Below are positions 28,006 through 36,088 of a stretch of DNA of 64,000 nt, in pieces. This stretch comes from Paenalicyclobacillus cellulosilyticus (GTDB lineage Bacteria; Bacillota; Bacilli; Alicyclobacillales; Alicyclobacillaceae). The first letter of the stretch is position 1, and each line of letters begins with the position of its first letter. The position numbers and the translations under genes were made by a program. The notes beneath the pieces are model-generated. The model had not been told where the DNA came from. It ran no database searches and saw nothing but the letters and a program-made list of their open reading frames with translations. The stretch lies in the NCBI RefSeq assembly GCF_014647315.1, contig NZ_BMOY01000007.1:1-64000 (forward strand). The letters are read 5' to 3'.

Positions 28006-28130
28006 GACTTTCCCTCCGCCTGGATGCCGGATGCAGTCAATCAGGTCCATGATAGCAGGTTTCCGGAGGCGGCGACAGCCGTGCGCTTCATCGGGTGAGG
28101 GGGGCACCGGGTCGCTTGCAGGGATGGCGC

Positions 28131-28163
28131 TTTAAGGCCGTTTTAAGCGAGGCCCTGTAGATT
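28131..28163 (+). promoter_or_regulatory. TTTAAG direct repeat (OmpR-type box) and -10
   Basis: TTTAAG at 28131-28136 is repeated at 28142-28147 with an 11-base period, the arrangement bound by OmpR/PhoB-family regulators. TAGATT at 28158-28163 could be the -10, so the repeat would cover the -35 position. It lies about 40 bases upstream of the secreted protein gene, which precedes an OmpR-family regulator gene. The functional link is inferred. Confidence 0.45.
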
Positions 28164-28203
28164 GCACATCAGAAGGACAGCACGAGCGCAGGAGGTGCGG
28201 GAG

Positions 28204-29160
28204 ATGATACGGTGGAACAAGAACCAGGCCTTGGCGAGCGCGTTGGCGGCGTGCCTGGCGACCGGGTTGGTGAGCGCGCCTGCGGTGTGGGCCCGGGGCG
28301 CGGCGGATCAGCAGGCGGAGTTCACCGCGCACTATCAGCACAACCAGCAGTTGGAGGCGCAACTGCTGCAGCAAGCCGAAGCGGGCAACGTCAACAACGA
28401 CACCATCGCCAAGCTCAAGGCGACCATCGACACGCTCAACCAGCAAATCGCCGCCTTGTACGTGGCCGAACAGGCGCTGGCCAACGCCGAGGCGACCATC
28501 CCGGCGGAGCAGCAGACCAACGCGACGCTGCAAGCCTTGTTGCAGCAGAAAGCCAAGCTTGAGTCGCAGATCAAGTCGGATCAACAGGCGAGCAAAGGAA
28601 ACAAAGGGAACCATCGCGGGGCGCAGGCGCGCGCGGATCTGCAGAATCGCCAGGCGCTTATGGCGCAGTTGAACCAGATCAACTTCCAAATCAAGCAATT
28701 GCAGCGCCAGGCGTCGCAGTGGCAGAAGAAACCGTTGGCCGGGGCCCTGCAGGAGCTGCAGTCGTCCATCTTTCACCTGCAGGCGGCGGTGATCCACTAC
28801 ACGAATCTGTGGATCCAGCTTGAGAAACCGCAGGCGTCCGCGTCCGTCCCCGCCAGCATCACCGGCTTGGCGTACGTGGCGTCCACCGTCACCGTGCCCG
28901 CCGACGGGTCGGCGCCGGTGACGGACGTGGTGGCGGCGCAACCGACGGTGAAGGATGCAGCCGGCAACGTGCTCAGCGCCAACGGCGTCTACAAGCTGTC
29001 CGGGCCGTCCGGCGCGAAAGGCGTCAGCATCGATCCGACGACGGGCACCATCACGGTCCTGCCCGGTGCCACGCCCGGCGTCTACACCGTGACCTACACG
29101 CAGGGCAAGGTGTCGGAGAGCGTGACCATCACCGTCACGGCGCAAGCCGCTGCCCAATAA
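28204..29160 (+). CDS. Secreted coiled-coil protein with C-terminal Ig-like domain
   Basis: Unrecognised secreted protein of 318 residues. It has a signal peptide (LAACLATGLVSAPAVWARGA), a long region rich in Q, A and K that should form coiled coils (about residues 40-200, with QNQQLEAQ-like and NQINFQIKQLQRQ heptads), and a C-terminal beta-sandwich-like part with GVSIDPTTGTITVLPGATPG, resembling cadherin-type Ig-like modules. GGAGGTG is five bases before the ATG at 28204. The following two-component pair and the OmpR-type box upstream suggest that it belongs to an envelope-sensing unit. No enzymatic motif was seen. Confidence 0.78.
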   Translation: MIRWNKNQALASALAACLATGLVSAPAVWARGAADQQAEFTAHYQHNQQLEAQLLQQAEAGNVNNDTIAKLKATIDTLNQQIAALYVAEQALANAEATIPAEQQTNATLQALLQQKAKLESQIKSDQQASKGNKGNHRGAQARADLQNRQALMAQLNQINFQIKQLQRQASQWQKKPLAGALQELQSSIFHLQAAVIHYTNLWIQLEKPQASASVPASITGLAYVASTVTVPADGSAPVTDVVAAQPTVKDAAGNVLSANGVYKLSGPSGAKGVSIDPTTGTITVLPGATPGVYTVTYTQGKVSESVTITVTAQAAAQ

Positions 29161-29416
29161 CGCGCACGCGCAGCGTCCCGGCGTATGGACGCGTCCGCGG
29201 CGCGGTATGTTCAAAGTGTGCCGGTTCCATTCCCTCGTCCGGTGAGGTGAACCATCCCCCCGTTCCCCTCGCCGCGAGGGTTGGACCTCCTGCGGCGGCC
29301 GCTTTGCCTCCCCGTATCCCAGCGGGCCGCGGCAGGGGGGCATAGATGCTCCTTGATGCACAGGTGGCGCGTCGCCCAAATCTGGCTGGTGACCAGGGCG
29401 CGCGCCATTTGTGCGT

Positions 29417-29422
29417 TATAAT
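29417..29422 (+). promoter_or_regulatory. Consensus -10 box for the two-component operon
   Basis: TATAAT at 29417-29422 is a perfect -10, about 20 bases before the GTG start of the response regulator. No good -35 stands at 16-18 bases, so it may need an activator. The 281-base gap before it holds no other clear signal. Confidence 0.4.
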
Positions 29423-29441
29423 GAAAGCGGAGGGGAGACGG

Positions 29442-30143
29442 GTGCGCATCTTGCTGATGGACGACGAAGCGGCGTTCGCGCGCGCGCTGCAGCAAAGCCT
29501 GCGCGAACACCACTACGAGGTCGACGTGGCGCACGACGGGGAGACCGGGCTCGACATGGCCCGCACGGGCACCTACGACCTGCTCATCGTCGACGTGATG
29601 ATGCCCAAGCTCTCCGGGTACGACGTGGTGCGCACGCTGCGCCAGGAGAAAGACTCGACCGCCATCCTCCTGTTGACCGCCAAGGACGGGGTGGAGAGCC
29701 GCGTCGAAGGCCTGGACGCGGGTGCCGACGACTACTTGGTGAAACCGTTTGCACTCCCTGAGTTGCTGGCCCGCGTGCGTGCGCTCACCCGGCGCAGCGG
29801 CGCGTTCATGGGTGCGCAGAGCCTGCAGTGCGGGGCGCTTTGCCTGGACTTGGTGACGAGATCGATCACGCTGTTCGGCGAGCCGCTGCATTTGAGCGGC
29901 AAGGAGTTTCAACTGATGGAGCTGTTCATGCGCAACCCTGGCCGCGTCCTGCCCAAGGTGCTCATCCTGGAACGGGTCTGGGGCTACGATACGGCGGCCG
30001 ACGTCAACGTGGTCGAAATCTACGTCCACATGCTGCGCCGCAAGCTGGCGGCACATGCGCAGAAGCTCGGGCGCACCGCGGCGGACGGCCTGCCGGTGAT
30101 CGAGACGGTGCGCGGTGTCGGCTACATGTTGAAGGGGGCATGA
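29442..30143 (+). CDS. OmpR-family response regulator
   Basis: Response regulator of 233 residues. The receiver starts VRILLMDDEAAF, with phospho-acceptor D51 in LIVDVMMPK and lysine in DDYLVKPF. The DNA-binding winged helix follows (LHLSGKEFQLMELFMRNPGRV and VEIYVHMLRRKL). The GTG at 29442 places the acidic pair at the expected position, and GGAGGGGAG lies just upstream. It is followed after one base by the sensor kinase gene. The TTTAAG repeat before the secreted protein gene is a candidate target. Confidence 0.93.
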   Translation: MRILLMDDEAAFARALQQSLREHHYEVDVAHDGETGLDMARTGTYDLLIVDVMMPKLSGYDVVRTLRQEKDSTAILLLTAKDGVESRVEGLDAGADDYLVKPFALPELLARVRALTRRSGAFMGAQSLQCGALCLDLVTRSITLFGEPLHLSGKEFQLMELFMRNPGRVLPKVLILERVWGYDTAADVNVVEIYVHMLRRKLAAHAQKLGRTAADGLPVIETVRGVGYMLKGA

Positions 30144-30144
30144 C

Positions 30145-31413
30145 ATGTTTTCGAGCGCCCGCGCCAAGCTGACCCTGCTCTTGACCGGCTTGGTCCTGTT
30201 GCTCTACATCTTGACAGCTGGTTCCATCTATCTTTGGATGCAGCGCCTCACCGTCGAGGACGAGGACCACATCCTGCTCACCACCGCGCGCCCGTTGGCG
30301 GCCAATGTGTTGAACGCCCTCAACCACGGCCAGTTCCCACAGCTGTTCGTCGACCTCAAACGCCTGGAAACCCTCTATCCGAAGGTGTCGGCCATCGTCC
30401 TGCGCGATGCCCTCGGCCACGTGCTGGCCGGAACCAACCCGAAGGTGGCTAAATCGCTGCCTTATGCGTACTCCCTCGACAAGCAGACCACCTATGTCCC
30501 GGACGATCACGCCTGGTACCGGGTCATCAGCATCCATTTCACCAACCAGTACGGCCAATCGGAAGGATGGTTGCAGCTGGCGCTCAACGTCAACCACGAC
30601 GTGGAATCGCTGGCACGGCTGCGGCAGGTATTGCTCTGGGTCGGCGTGGGCGGGGTGGCGCTGGCGCTCGCGGCCGGATTTTTCGCCTCGCACCGCGCCT
30701 TGCAGCCGATTGCCCGCTCGTGGCGCAGGCAGCAGCAGTTCGTCGCCGACGCGTCGCACGAATTGCGCACGCCCATCGCGGTCATCCAGGCGAATCTCGA
30801 CGTCGTGCTCGGCCACCTGGAGCAAACAGTGCTCGACAACCTCGAATGGCTGTCGGCCATCAAGGAGGAGGCGCGGCGGCTGGCGCGCCTGACCGACGAC
30901 TTGCTCACGTTGGCGCGCGCCGACTCGAACGAGATCGCCATCCAACGCGCGCGGGTGCCGCTTGTCCCCGTCCTGCGCGAGGTGTGCGAAGCCATGTGCC
31001 CTTTGGCCGAGGCGAAGGGCCTGCGCTTGCAGGTCGAACTGCCGCCGCCCGGGCGGGAGGGGGAGGCGGTGGTCGTCGGCGACGCCGACCGGCTGCGGCA
31101 GCTGTTCGCCATCCTCATCGACAACGCCGTTAAGTACACGCCGGAAGGCGGGACGGTGACGGTGCGCCTGGTGCCGCACGGGCGGTTTGTGCGCGTGCAC
31201 GTGCAGGATACCGGCATCGGCATTCGCCGTGACGAGCTGCGGCGCATCTTCGACCGCTTCTACCGCGGGGACCAGGCCCGGGTGCGCGCGGCAGGGGGAG
31301 CCGGGCTGGGGCTGGCCATCGCGCGCTGGATTGTCCAGATGCACCGCGGTCGGATCACGGTCCGCAGCACGCCGGGGCAGGGTTCGGAGTTCACGGTGGT
31401 GCTGCGGGCGTAA
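30145..31413 (+). CDS. Two-component sensor histidine kinase
   Basis: Membrane histidine kinase of 422 residues. The first membrane segment is LTLLLTGLVLLLYILTAGSI, an extracytoplasmic region of about 130 residues follows, and a second segment is near residues 165-185 (VGVGGVALALAAGFFAS). The dimerisation domain has FVADASHELRTPIAVIQ with H205. The ATP-binding domain has IDNAVKYTPEG, DTGIGIRRDEL and GAGLGLAIAR. It starts one base after the regulator stop with GAAGGGGG upstream, so the pair is co-translated. The HAMP linker seems short or missing. The signal is unknown. Confidence 0.92.
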   Translation: MFSSARAKLTLLLTGLVLLLYILTAGSIYLWMQRLTVEDEDHILLTTARPLAANVLNALNHGQFPQLFVDLKRLETLYPKVSAIVLRDALGHVLAGTNPKVAKSLPYAYSLDKQTTYVPDDHAWYRVISIHFTNQYGQSEGWLQLALNVNHDVESLARLRQVLLWVGVGGVALALAAGFFASHRALQPIARSWRRQQQFVADASHELRTPIAVIQANLDVVLGHLEQTVLDNLEWLSAIKEEARRLARLTDDLLTLARADSNEIAIQRARVPLVPVLREVCEAMCPLAEAKGLRLQVELPPPGREGEAVVVGDADRLRQLFAILIDNAVKYTPEGGTVTVRLVPHGRFVRVHVQDTGIGIRRDELRRIFDRFYRGDQARVRAAGGAGLGLAIARWIVQMHRGRITVRSTPGQGSEFTVVLRA

Positions 31414-31552
31414 ACGGGTTGCGTCGACCGCCAGGGTTCTGGCTATGATAAGGGATGGGTTGCCAGGGGACAGGTGGCCGTCGCTTTCGCGCCTCGGCCC
31501 GCTGTCTCTCAAGACTCGCGCGCGATGGATGGGAAAGGGGCAGGTGGTCTTC

Positions 31553-32821
31553 GTGGCACAAGCGCCATGGCACGGCGATTTGGCGGTGCAGATGCGAAAA
31601 TACGCGGAGCTGGCGGTGCGGGTGGGTGTGAACCTGCAGCCGGGCGAACACCTCATCATCGGCTACGGCATCCGGCCGGTGTTGCCCGACCAGGTGCCGT
31701 TTGCCCGGATGCTGACGGAGGCGGCGTACGACGCGGGGGCGAAGTTCGTCCAGGTGGACTGGGGGGACGAGCACTGGCTGCGCGAGACGGTGCGGCGGGG
31801 CGCGCTCGACACGCTGGAGGCGCGGATTCGCTGGCAGTTGGAATGGGTCGAGCGGTTGTCGGAGGAGGGCGCGGCGTCCATCGGCATGCCGGCCACCGAC
31901 CCGAAGCTGTACGACGGGATCGATCCGGTGCGCGTCACGCAAGCGGAGCGGACGATGAGTGCGGTGTTTCGCCCGTTTACCGACAAGCGGACAAACTACG
32001 AGTACAGCTGGACGCTCGTCTCGGCACCGACGCAGGCTTGGGCGGACGCCGTGTTTCCGGAGTTGCCGCGGGAGGACCGGTTTACAGCCCTGTGGCGGGC
32101 CATCCTCCGGGCGGCACGGGCGGACGGAGAAGACCCCGTCGCCGACTGGGAGCGGCACATTGCAACATTGCAGCGGCGGGCCGACTGGTTGAACCGTTTG
32201 TCCATCCACAAGCTCCACTACCAAGCCCCGGGGACCGACCTGTGGGTGGAGCTGGCGCCCCGCCACATCTGGACGGCGGCGAGTCACAAGACGCCGCGCG
32301 GGGTGCGGTTTGTCCCGAACATGCCGACGGAAGAGGTGTTCACGTCACCGCGCAAAGAAGGCGTGGACGGGACGGTGACGAGCACCATGCCGCTCAACCA
32401 CCACGGTTCGGTCATCGAGGGCATCCGCCTGCGTTTCGAGGGCGGGCGCATCGTCTCTTATGAAGCAGACTCCGGCCAGGAAGCCTTGGCGAGCATCATC
32501 GAGGCGGACGAGGGCAGCCATTACCTTGGGGAAGTGGCGCTGGTGCCTGTGGATTCGCCCATCGCGCAGATAGGGCGGCTGTTTTACAACACGCTGTTCG
32601 ACGAGAACGCCTCGTGCCACCTCGCCATCGGCAGCGCATACCCGCTCGTGGAGGGCGGGCATGACGTGCCGCGGGAGCGCTGGGGGGAGCTCGGCCTCAA
32701 CACCAGCCTGATGCACGTCGATTTCATGATCGGCAGCCCGGAGCTCGACATCGACGCGGTCACGGCGGACGGAAAGACGGTGCCCATCTTCCGGGCCGGC
32801 CGTTGGGCGACGCCGGTGTGA
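31553..32821 (+). CDS. Aminopeptidase, M29 family
   Basis: Thermostable-type aminopeptidase of the M29 family (AmpS/PepS/aminopeptidase T), 422 residues, cytoplasmic. Early landmarks are KYAELAVRVGVNLQPGEHL, and the metal-binding residues are visible in NMPTEEVFTSP, ADEGSHYLGEVALV, LFDENASCHLAIG and LMHVDFMIGSPELDID. The GTG at 31553 has AGGTGG five bases upstream. An ATG at 31529 and a GTG at 31544 are alternatives, and the frame is open further upstream into kinase-overlapping sequence. A TTGCGT/TATGAT pair at 31419-31449 is a weak promoter candidate. It releases N-terminal amino acids from peptides. Confidence 0.9.
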   Translation: MAQAPWHGDLAVQMRKYAELAVRVGVNLQPGEHLIIGYGIRPVLPDQVPFARMLTEAAYDAGAKFVQVDWGDEHWLRETVRRGALDTLEARIRWQLEWVERLSEEGAASIGMPATDPKLYDGIDPVRVTQAERTMSAVFRPFTDKRTNYEYSWTLVSAPTQAWADAVFPELPREDRFTALWRAILRAARADGEDPVADWERHIATLQRRADWLNRLSIHKLHYQAPGTDLWVELAPRHIWTAASHKTPRGVRFVPNMPTEEVFTSPRKEGVDGTVTSTMPLNHHGSVIEGIRLRFEGGRIVSYEADSGQEALASIIEADEGSHYLGEVALVPVDSPIAQIGRLFYNTLFDENASCHLAIGSAYPLVEGGHDVPRERWGELGLNTSLMHVDFMIGSPELDIDAVTADGKTVPIFRAGRWATPV

Positions 32822-32945
32822 AGACGAAGACGGACGGGCGTGGCGCTGCCGTTGGGACACGGCGGCGCCGCCTGACGCCGCGGTACAGAGCGGGGGTTCG
32901 GTGAACGGTTGCCAGGGATTCGTTCCCGTTGGCACGGCCCGGCCT

Positions 32946-33407
32946 TTATTTCTCCTGCTTGTGCTTGCGGCGCTGGCTGCCTTCCACGACGCGCAGGCGG
33001 CGCAGACCGTACTTCTCGAACTCTTCACCGTACTTGTCCGCCAACTCCCACCGCTTCTCGTGCATGGTGGTGGTGAACGCGGCCACCGGACCGACCTCTT
33101 CCATCACGTCCCGCTCGGCGAGCCGCAGCGCCAAAAGCTCCCAGAAGCTCTCGTCCTCATACTCGTCGACGAGGCGCATGAGCTTGTCCTCCACGTCTTG
33201 CCGGACGTAGTACGTATCGTTTTCCTCATCGTATTCGACCATATCCTCGGCGGAGAAATCGCGGCTGTGCGCAAGGATGTACTGCTCCAGCTCCTCGTAC
33301 GCCACGATGCGATCGCTTTGGTCCCGCGCGGCGTTGGCCATCCAGTTGCCGAGATACACCAGTTCCACCAGGCGGCGGAATTGCTCCTCACTGAGTTCCA
33401 AGTGCAT
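32946..33407 (-). CDS. Hypothetical protein, tandem paralogue B
   Basis: Acidic helical protein of 153 residues with no recognised domain. It aligns along its whole length with the protein encoded just upstream: MHLELSEEQFRRL against MQIELTPEQYRKL, DEYEDESFWELL against DEYDEETFWDVL, and EFEKYGLRRLRVV against EFQKHGLDHVRLV. AGAGGGGAT gives a ribosome site. The two genes are 12 bases apart and surely co-transcribed. The C-terminus is basic (RRKHKQEK). No membrane or signal segments were seen. The function is unknown. Confidence 0.8.
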   Translation of the reverse strand: MHLELSEEQFRRLVELVYLGNWMANAARDQSDRIVAYEELEQYILAHSRDFSAEDMVEYDEENDTYYVRQDVEDKLMRLVDEYEDESFWELLALRLAERDVMEEVGPVAAFTTTMHEKRWELADKYGEEFEKYGLRRLRVVEGSQRRKHKQEK

Positions 33408-33419
33408 CGCGATCCCCTC

Positions 33420-33875
33420 TCAGCTCTTCTTTTTCGCCTTGCCGCCATGGAACACGAGGCGGACGTGATCGAGCCCGTGCTTTTGGAACTCTTGCTCGTA
33501 CTGTTCCTTCCGCCGCCAGAGCTTGAGCTCCAGTTCTTTCGTCATCTCTTGATCCGGGCCGACCGTCGCCATGACATCCCGGTACGCCAGATGGTGGGAC
33601 AGCACGTCCCAAAACGTCTCCTCGTCGTACTCGTCGATGAACGGCAACAGGACTTCCTCCATCGCCTGGTTGGCGTGGTAGCCGCCGCAGTTGTCGCAGT
33701 ATTCCACCCAGTCCTCGGCGCCGAACTGGTGCGCCAACGAATAGATGTAATCCGCCACGTCCTGCACCGCTTCCCTGCCGTCCTCGTTGGCCGCAGATCC
33801 GTTCAAGATCCACTCGCCGAGGAAGATGAGCATCAGCAGCTTGCGGTACTGCTCCGGAGTCAGCTCAATCTGCAT
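33420..33875 (-). CDS. Hypothetical protein, tandem paralogue A
   Basis: Acidic protein of 151 residues, a tandem duplicate of the neighbouring gene at 32946-33407. It differs by a CDNCGGYH segment near the middle, which has two cysteines and a histidine that could bind a metal and which the other copy lacks (it has DEENDTYY there). GAGGTG lies just before the ATG at 33875. The basic tail is KAKKKS. It may form a homologous heteromeric complex with the neighbour, but that is speculation. Function unknown. Confidence 0.8.
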   Translation of the reverse strand: MQIELTPEQYRKLLMLIFLGEWILNGSAANEDGREAVQDVADYIYSLAHQFGAEDWVEYCDNCGGYHANQAMEEVLLPFIDEYDEETFWDVLSHHLAYRDVMATVGPDQEMTKELELKLWRRKEQYEQEFQKHGLDHVRLVFHGGKAKKKS

Positions 33876-33953
33876 CGTTTCACCTCGCCGCAAAGCCATC
33901 GCATGTCACCCGCACATGTATTTTAAAGGTACATCAAGTTTCGCGCACAGAAA

Positions 33954-33987
33954 AGGCTGGCACACCCCGGGCGGGTTTCGCCAGCCT
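33954..33987. promoter_or_regulatory. Stem-loop AGGCTGGC/GCCAGCCT
   Basis: A perfect 8-base stem (33954-33961 with 33980-33987) encloses a nested CCCG/CGGG hairpin, in the 260-base gap between divergent genes. Read leftward it ends in TTTTC, so it could act as a weak terminator or leader hairpin for the tandem paralogue operon. Confidence 0.4.
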
Positions 33988-34135
33988 GTGTGGGTGTCCC
34001 CGGGCCACCGTTGTCCCGCCCGCCCCGGCGAGCTAGACTGAAAAAGGAAGCAACGTGGAACGCTGAACGTGCACAGTGGCGGATGAACAGGGGCGCATGC
34101 CCTGCTTGCAACATTCCGGAAGGAAGGCGGCAGCG

Positions 34136-34975
34136 ATGTTCGCTGGACACGGTGTGACGTTTCTGCGCTTCGACGAGGCTTTGGCTCCCCCACGACTTTG
34201 CACCCATGTGCCGGCGGAATGGTTGGACTGCACCGACCTGCGCGGCACGCATGGTTTCTGCGATCCATCCACAGCCCGCATCCTTGCGGAACGCCTCGCC
34301 CGCCGGCGTTACCGGGGCGTGACGTTCATCGGCAGCGGTGCCTACCACTATGTCACGTACCTTTTGCTGCGGGAAATCCAGGACCCGTTCGCCTTGGTCT
34401 TGTTCGATCACCACACCGATATGGCGGTTGGCCCATCTTCCGCTTCAGACCTGAATCCGGCGTTCGCCTTTGATCCGGCTGCCGGACCGGCAACGGCTTT
34501 GGAACCGCACACGTGGCTGCACTGCGGCAACTGGGTGCGGGCGGCGTTGCAAAATCTTCCTGCGTTGCAACGGGTGGTCATCGTCGGCGCGCGCCGTGAA
34601 GATGAAGCGCGGCGGTTGGACCCGCGGGTGACGGTGATTTGGGAGGAGGAATTGGGCGCCAGCGGCATGCCGGTGGCGGCGCTGTGGCAGCGCGTGCGCC
34701 GGGTGCTGCGGGGATGGCCCATCTATGTCAGCATCGACAAGGACGTCCTGGCGCCCGCGGATGCCATGACCGATTGGGATGCGGGCAGCATGCGTCTCGT
34801 GGCGCTCACCGCTTGGCTGCGCCGCTTGATCACGAAGTATCCGCTGGTTGGCCTTGACGTGTGCGGCGAGTGGCCCGCAGCACCGTCCGAACTGTGGCAA
34901 CCGCACGTCCGCACGGCGGTTTTGCACAACGAACGGGCCAACCAGGCCATTCTCGCCGCGGTGAAAGCAGGATGA
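34136..34975 (+). CDS. Divergent arginase-fold protein
   Basis: A 279-residue protein related to the ureohydrolase (arginase/agmatinase) fold but with altered motifs. Where agmatinases have GGDHS it reads GSGAYH. The metal motif is FDHHTDM (D91, H92, H93, D95) instead of DAHxD, and the late motif is SIDKDVLAP (D201, D203). Enough metal-binding residues remain for a bound metal. The start at 34136 follows GGAAGG by about nine bases; the frame is open upstream without a ribosome site. It may be a hydrolase of unknown substrate or a catalytically changed relative of the ureohydrolase at 21377. It stands alone between hairpins. Confidence 0.65.
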   Translation: MFAGHGVTFLRFDEALAPPRLCTHVPAEWLDCTDLRGTHGFCDPSTARILAERLARRRYRGVTFIGSGAYHYVTYLLLREIQDPFALVLFDHHTDMAVGPSSASDLNPAFAFDPAAGPATALEPHTWLHCGNWVRAALQNLPALQRVVIVGARREDEARRLDPRVTVIWEEELGASGMPVAALWQRVRRVLRGWPIYVSIDKDVLAPADAMTDWDAGSMRLVALTAWLRRLITKYPLVGLDVCGEWPAAPSELWQPHVRTAVLHNERANQAILAAVKAG

Positions 34976-34981
34976 TCCGCA

Positions 34982-35003
34982 GCCGGGCGGATGGGAGCCC
35001 GGC
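34982..35003 (+). terminator. Hairpin after the arginase-fold gene
   Basis: GCCGGGC (34982-34988) pairs with GCCCGGC (34997-35003) around an 8-base loop, seven bases after the stop codon. It lacks a T-run, so termination would be weak. The rest of the 254-base gap to the next gene holds a CTGAC-TTT-GTCAG repeat (35161-35173) and two GCTTACA copies. Confidence 0.35.
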
Positions 35004-35229
35004 GAAGGGGCAGGTTTGACGCCGCGCAGGGCACGAAGAAGAATGGGTGCGGGAAGAAGGCGAGATCGCAAGAAAAATGAAGGGATCATGCAAACGGGAG
35101 ACCTGACGGCTGATGATGCACGCTTACACTTGCGGTGTTCTTCGCTTACATGCCGGATGGCTGACTTTGTCAGTTCTCTCCTTCCGGGGGTACCATGAGG
35201 CCAAGAAGGACGGAAGGAGGCCATGCAAC

Positions 35230-35421
35230 ATGGCGAAGCACGTAGCGCAAGGTTTGAAGATGGCGATGCAGTTCCTCAAGGAAGCCTTGTTGGCGCAATC
35301 GGCCGGTGTCCCCAACAAAGAGGTACCAGGCACGCATCTGTTGACGCCTTCAGGGTTGCCGTTCGCATGGAAGGACGCGCTCGGAGAACCGGCGGATGAG
35401 GTGCGCAAGTACTGCGCTTGA
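35230..35421 (+). CDS. Small hypothetical protein
   Basis: A 63-residue protein that I do not recognise. It begins MAKHVAQGLKMAMQFLKEAL, an amphipathic helix, and continues NKEVPGTHLLTPSGLPFAWK. A consensus AGGAGG lies eight bases before the ATG, which is the main support for a real gene. It ends EVRKYCA with one cysteine. It sits between the arginase-fold gene and the thioredoxin gene in the same direction, separated by more than 200 bases on both sides. Function unknown. Confidence 0.55.
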   Translation: MAKHVAQGLKMAMQFLKEALLAQSAGVPNKEVPGTHLLTPSGLPFAWKDALGEPADEVRKYCA

Positions 35422-35590
35422 TCTCCCCTTCTCCCTCCCTCAGCGTGAACGGGGCGGGTGCAACCGCCGACGCCGCACCGCAGCCTGGTGCGCCTGCCCG
35501 TCTTCCGCTTCTTTTTTCCCCCTATATCGGATAAACCAATCCAGTGCACTCCCGGTCTGCTCCAGACTGGCTCCCGGATGCCGGTACGGG

Positions 35591-35596
35591 TATAAT
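35591..35596 (+). promoter_or_regulatory. -10 box for thioredoxin gene
   Basis: TATAAT at 35591-35596 is a perfect -10 box, 33 bases before the ATG at 35629. The -35 region (TGGCTC-like) is poor. The 200-base gap upstream shows nothing else of note. Confidence 0.45.
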
Positions 35597-35628
35597 GGCG
35601 GTAGACCTCTGCGACGGTGGTGAGCGAC

Positions 35629-35952
35629 ATGCAGGAACTGCGGACGGAAGAGGAGTTTGCGGCATTCGTCCAGGAAGGGCGTGCCGTGGTGGAGTTTTAC
35701 GCCACGTGGTGCCCTGACTGCAAGCGGATAGAGCCCTACTTGGATGCGTGGGCTGCACGTTTCCAAGACCAGTTCAAAATGGCGCGCTTGAATTTCGAAC
35801 ATGTGCCTGAACTGTCCGAGCGGCTTGACATCCGCGGCATTCCGACCTTCTTGGCGTTTGAGAACGGCCAATTGGTCAGCCGCCTGTACAGCCGTGATGC
35901 GAAGAGCAAAGAAGAGGTGGAGGCTTATCTCGAGCAGGCGTACAACGGTTGA
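35629..35952 (+). CDS. Thioredoxin family protein
   Basis: Cytoplasmic thioredoxin-like protein of 107 residues. The active site is WCPDC (C28, C31) rather than WCGPC, and the cis-proline is in IRGIPTF. A TGGTGA ribosome site lies five bases before the ATG at 35629, which is preferred to a GTG four codons earlier. It is followed by a bidirectional terminator and then the convergent TlpA-like and peroxiredoxin genes, so it may supply electrons to one of those. The WCPDC site suggests a YtpP/YusE-type or redox-variant thioredoxin, not the main one. Confidence 0.9.
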   Translation: MQELRTEEEFAAFVQEGRAVVEFYATWCPDCKRIEPYLDAWAARFQDQFKMARLNFEHVPELSERLDIRGIPTFLAFENGQLVSRLYSRDAKSKEEVEAYLEQAYNG

Positions 35953-36023
35953 ACGCGCAACGGATGCAGACCCGAGACGGCGTGTGAGAAGACGGCGTGT
36001 GAGGAACACGAAGCCAAAAAAAG

Positions 36024-36043
36024 GGGGGCAAAAGCCCCCTTTT
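36024..36043. terminator. Bidirectional rho-independent terminator
   Basis: GGGGGC (36024-36029), loop AAAA and GCCCCC (36034-36039) are flanked by an A-run on the left and TTTT on the right. It therefore serves both the rightward thioredoxin gene and the leftward TlpA-like gene. Confidence 0.88.
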
Positions 36044-36088
36044 CGCGTATGCGCCCGACGTGCGCCGGTGTACGCGACGTGCGGCGCG

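Noticed and set aside
26377-28098. 573-codon plus-strand frame opposite the DHA2 transporter
   Set aside because: Composition is dominated by R, G, A, H and D without motifs; the minus strand shows all DHA2 signatures.
35013-35229. Riboswitch in the leader of the small gene at 35230
   Set aside because: Only short repeats are visible; no core of a known riboswitch class could be recognised.
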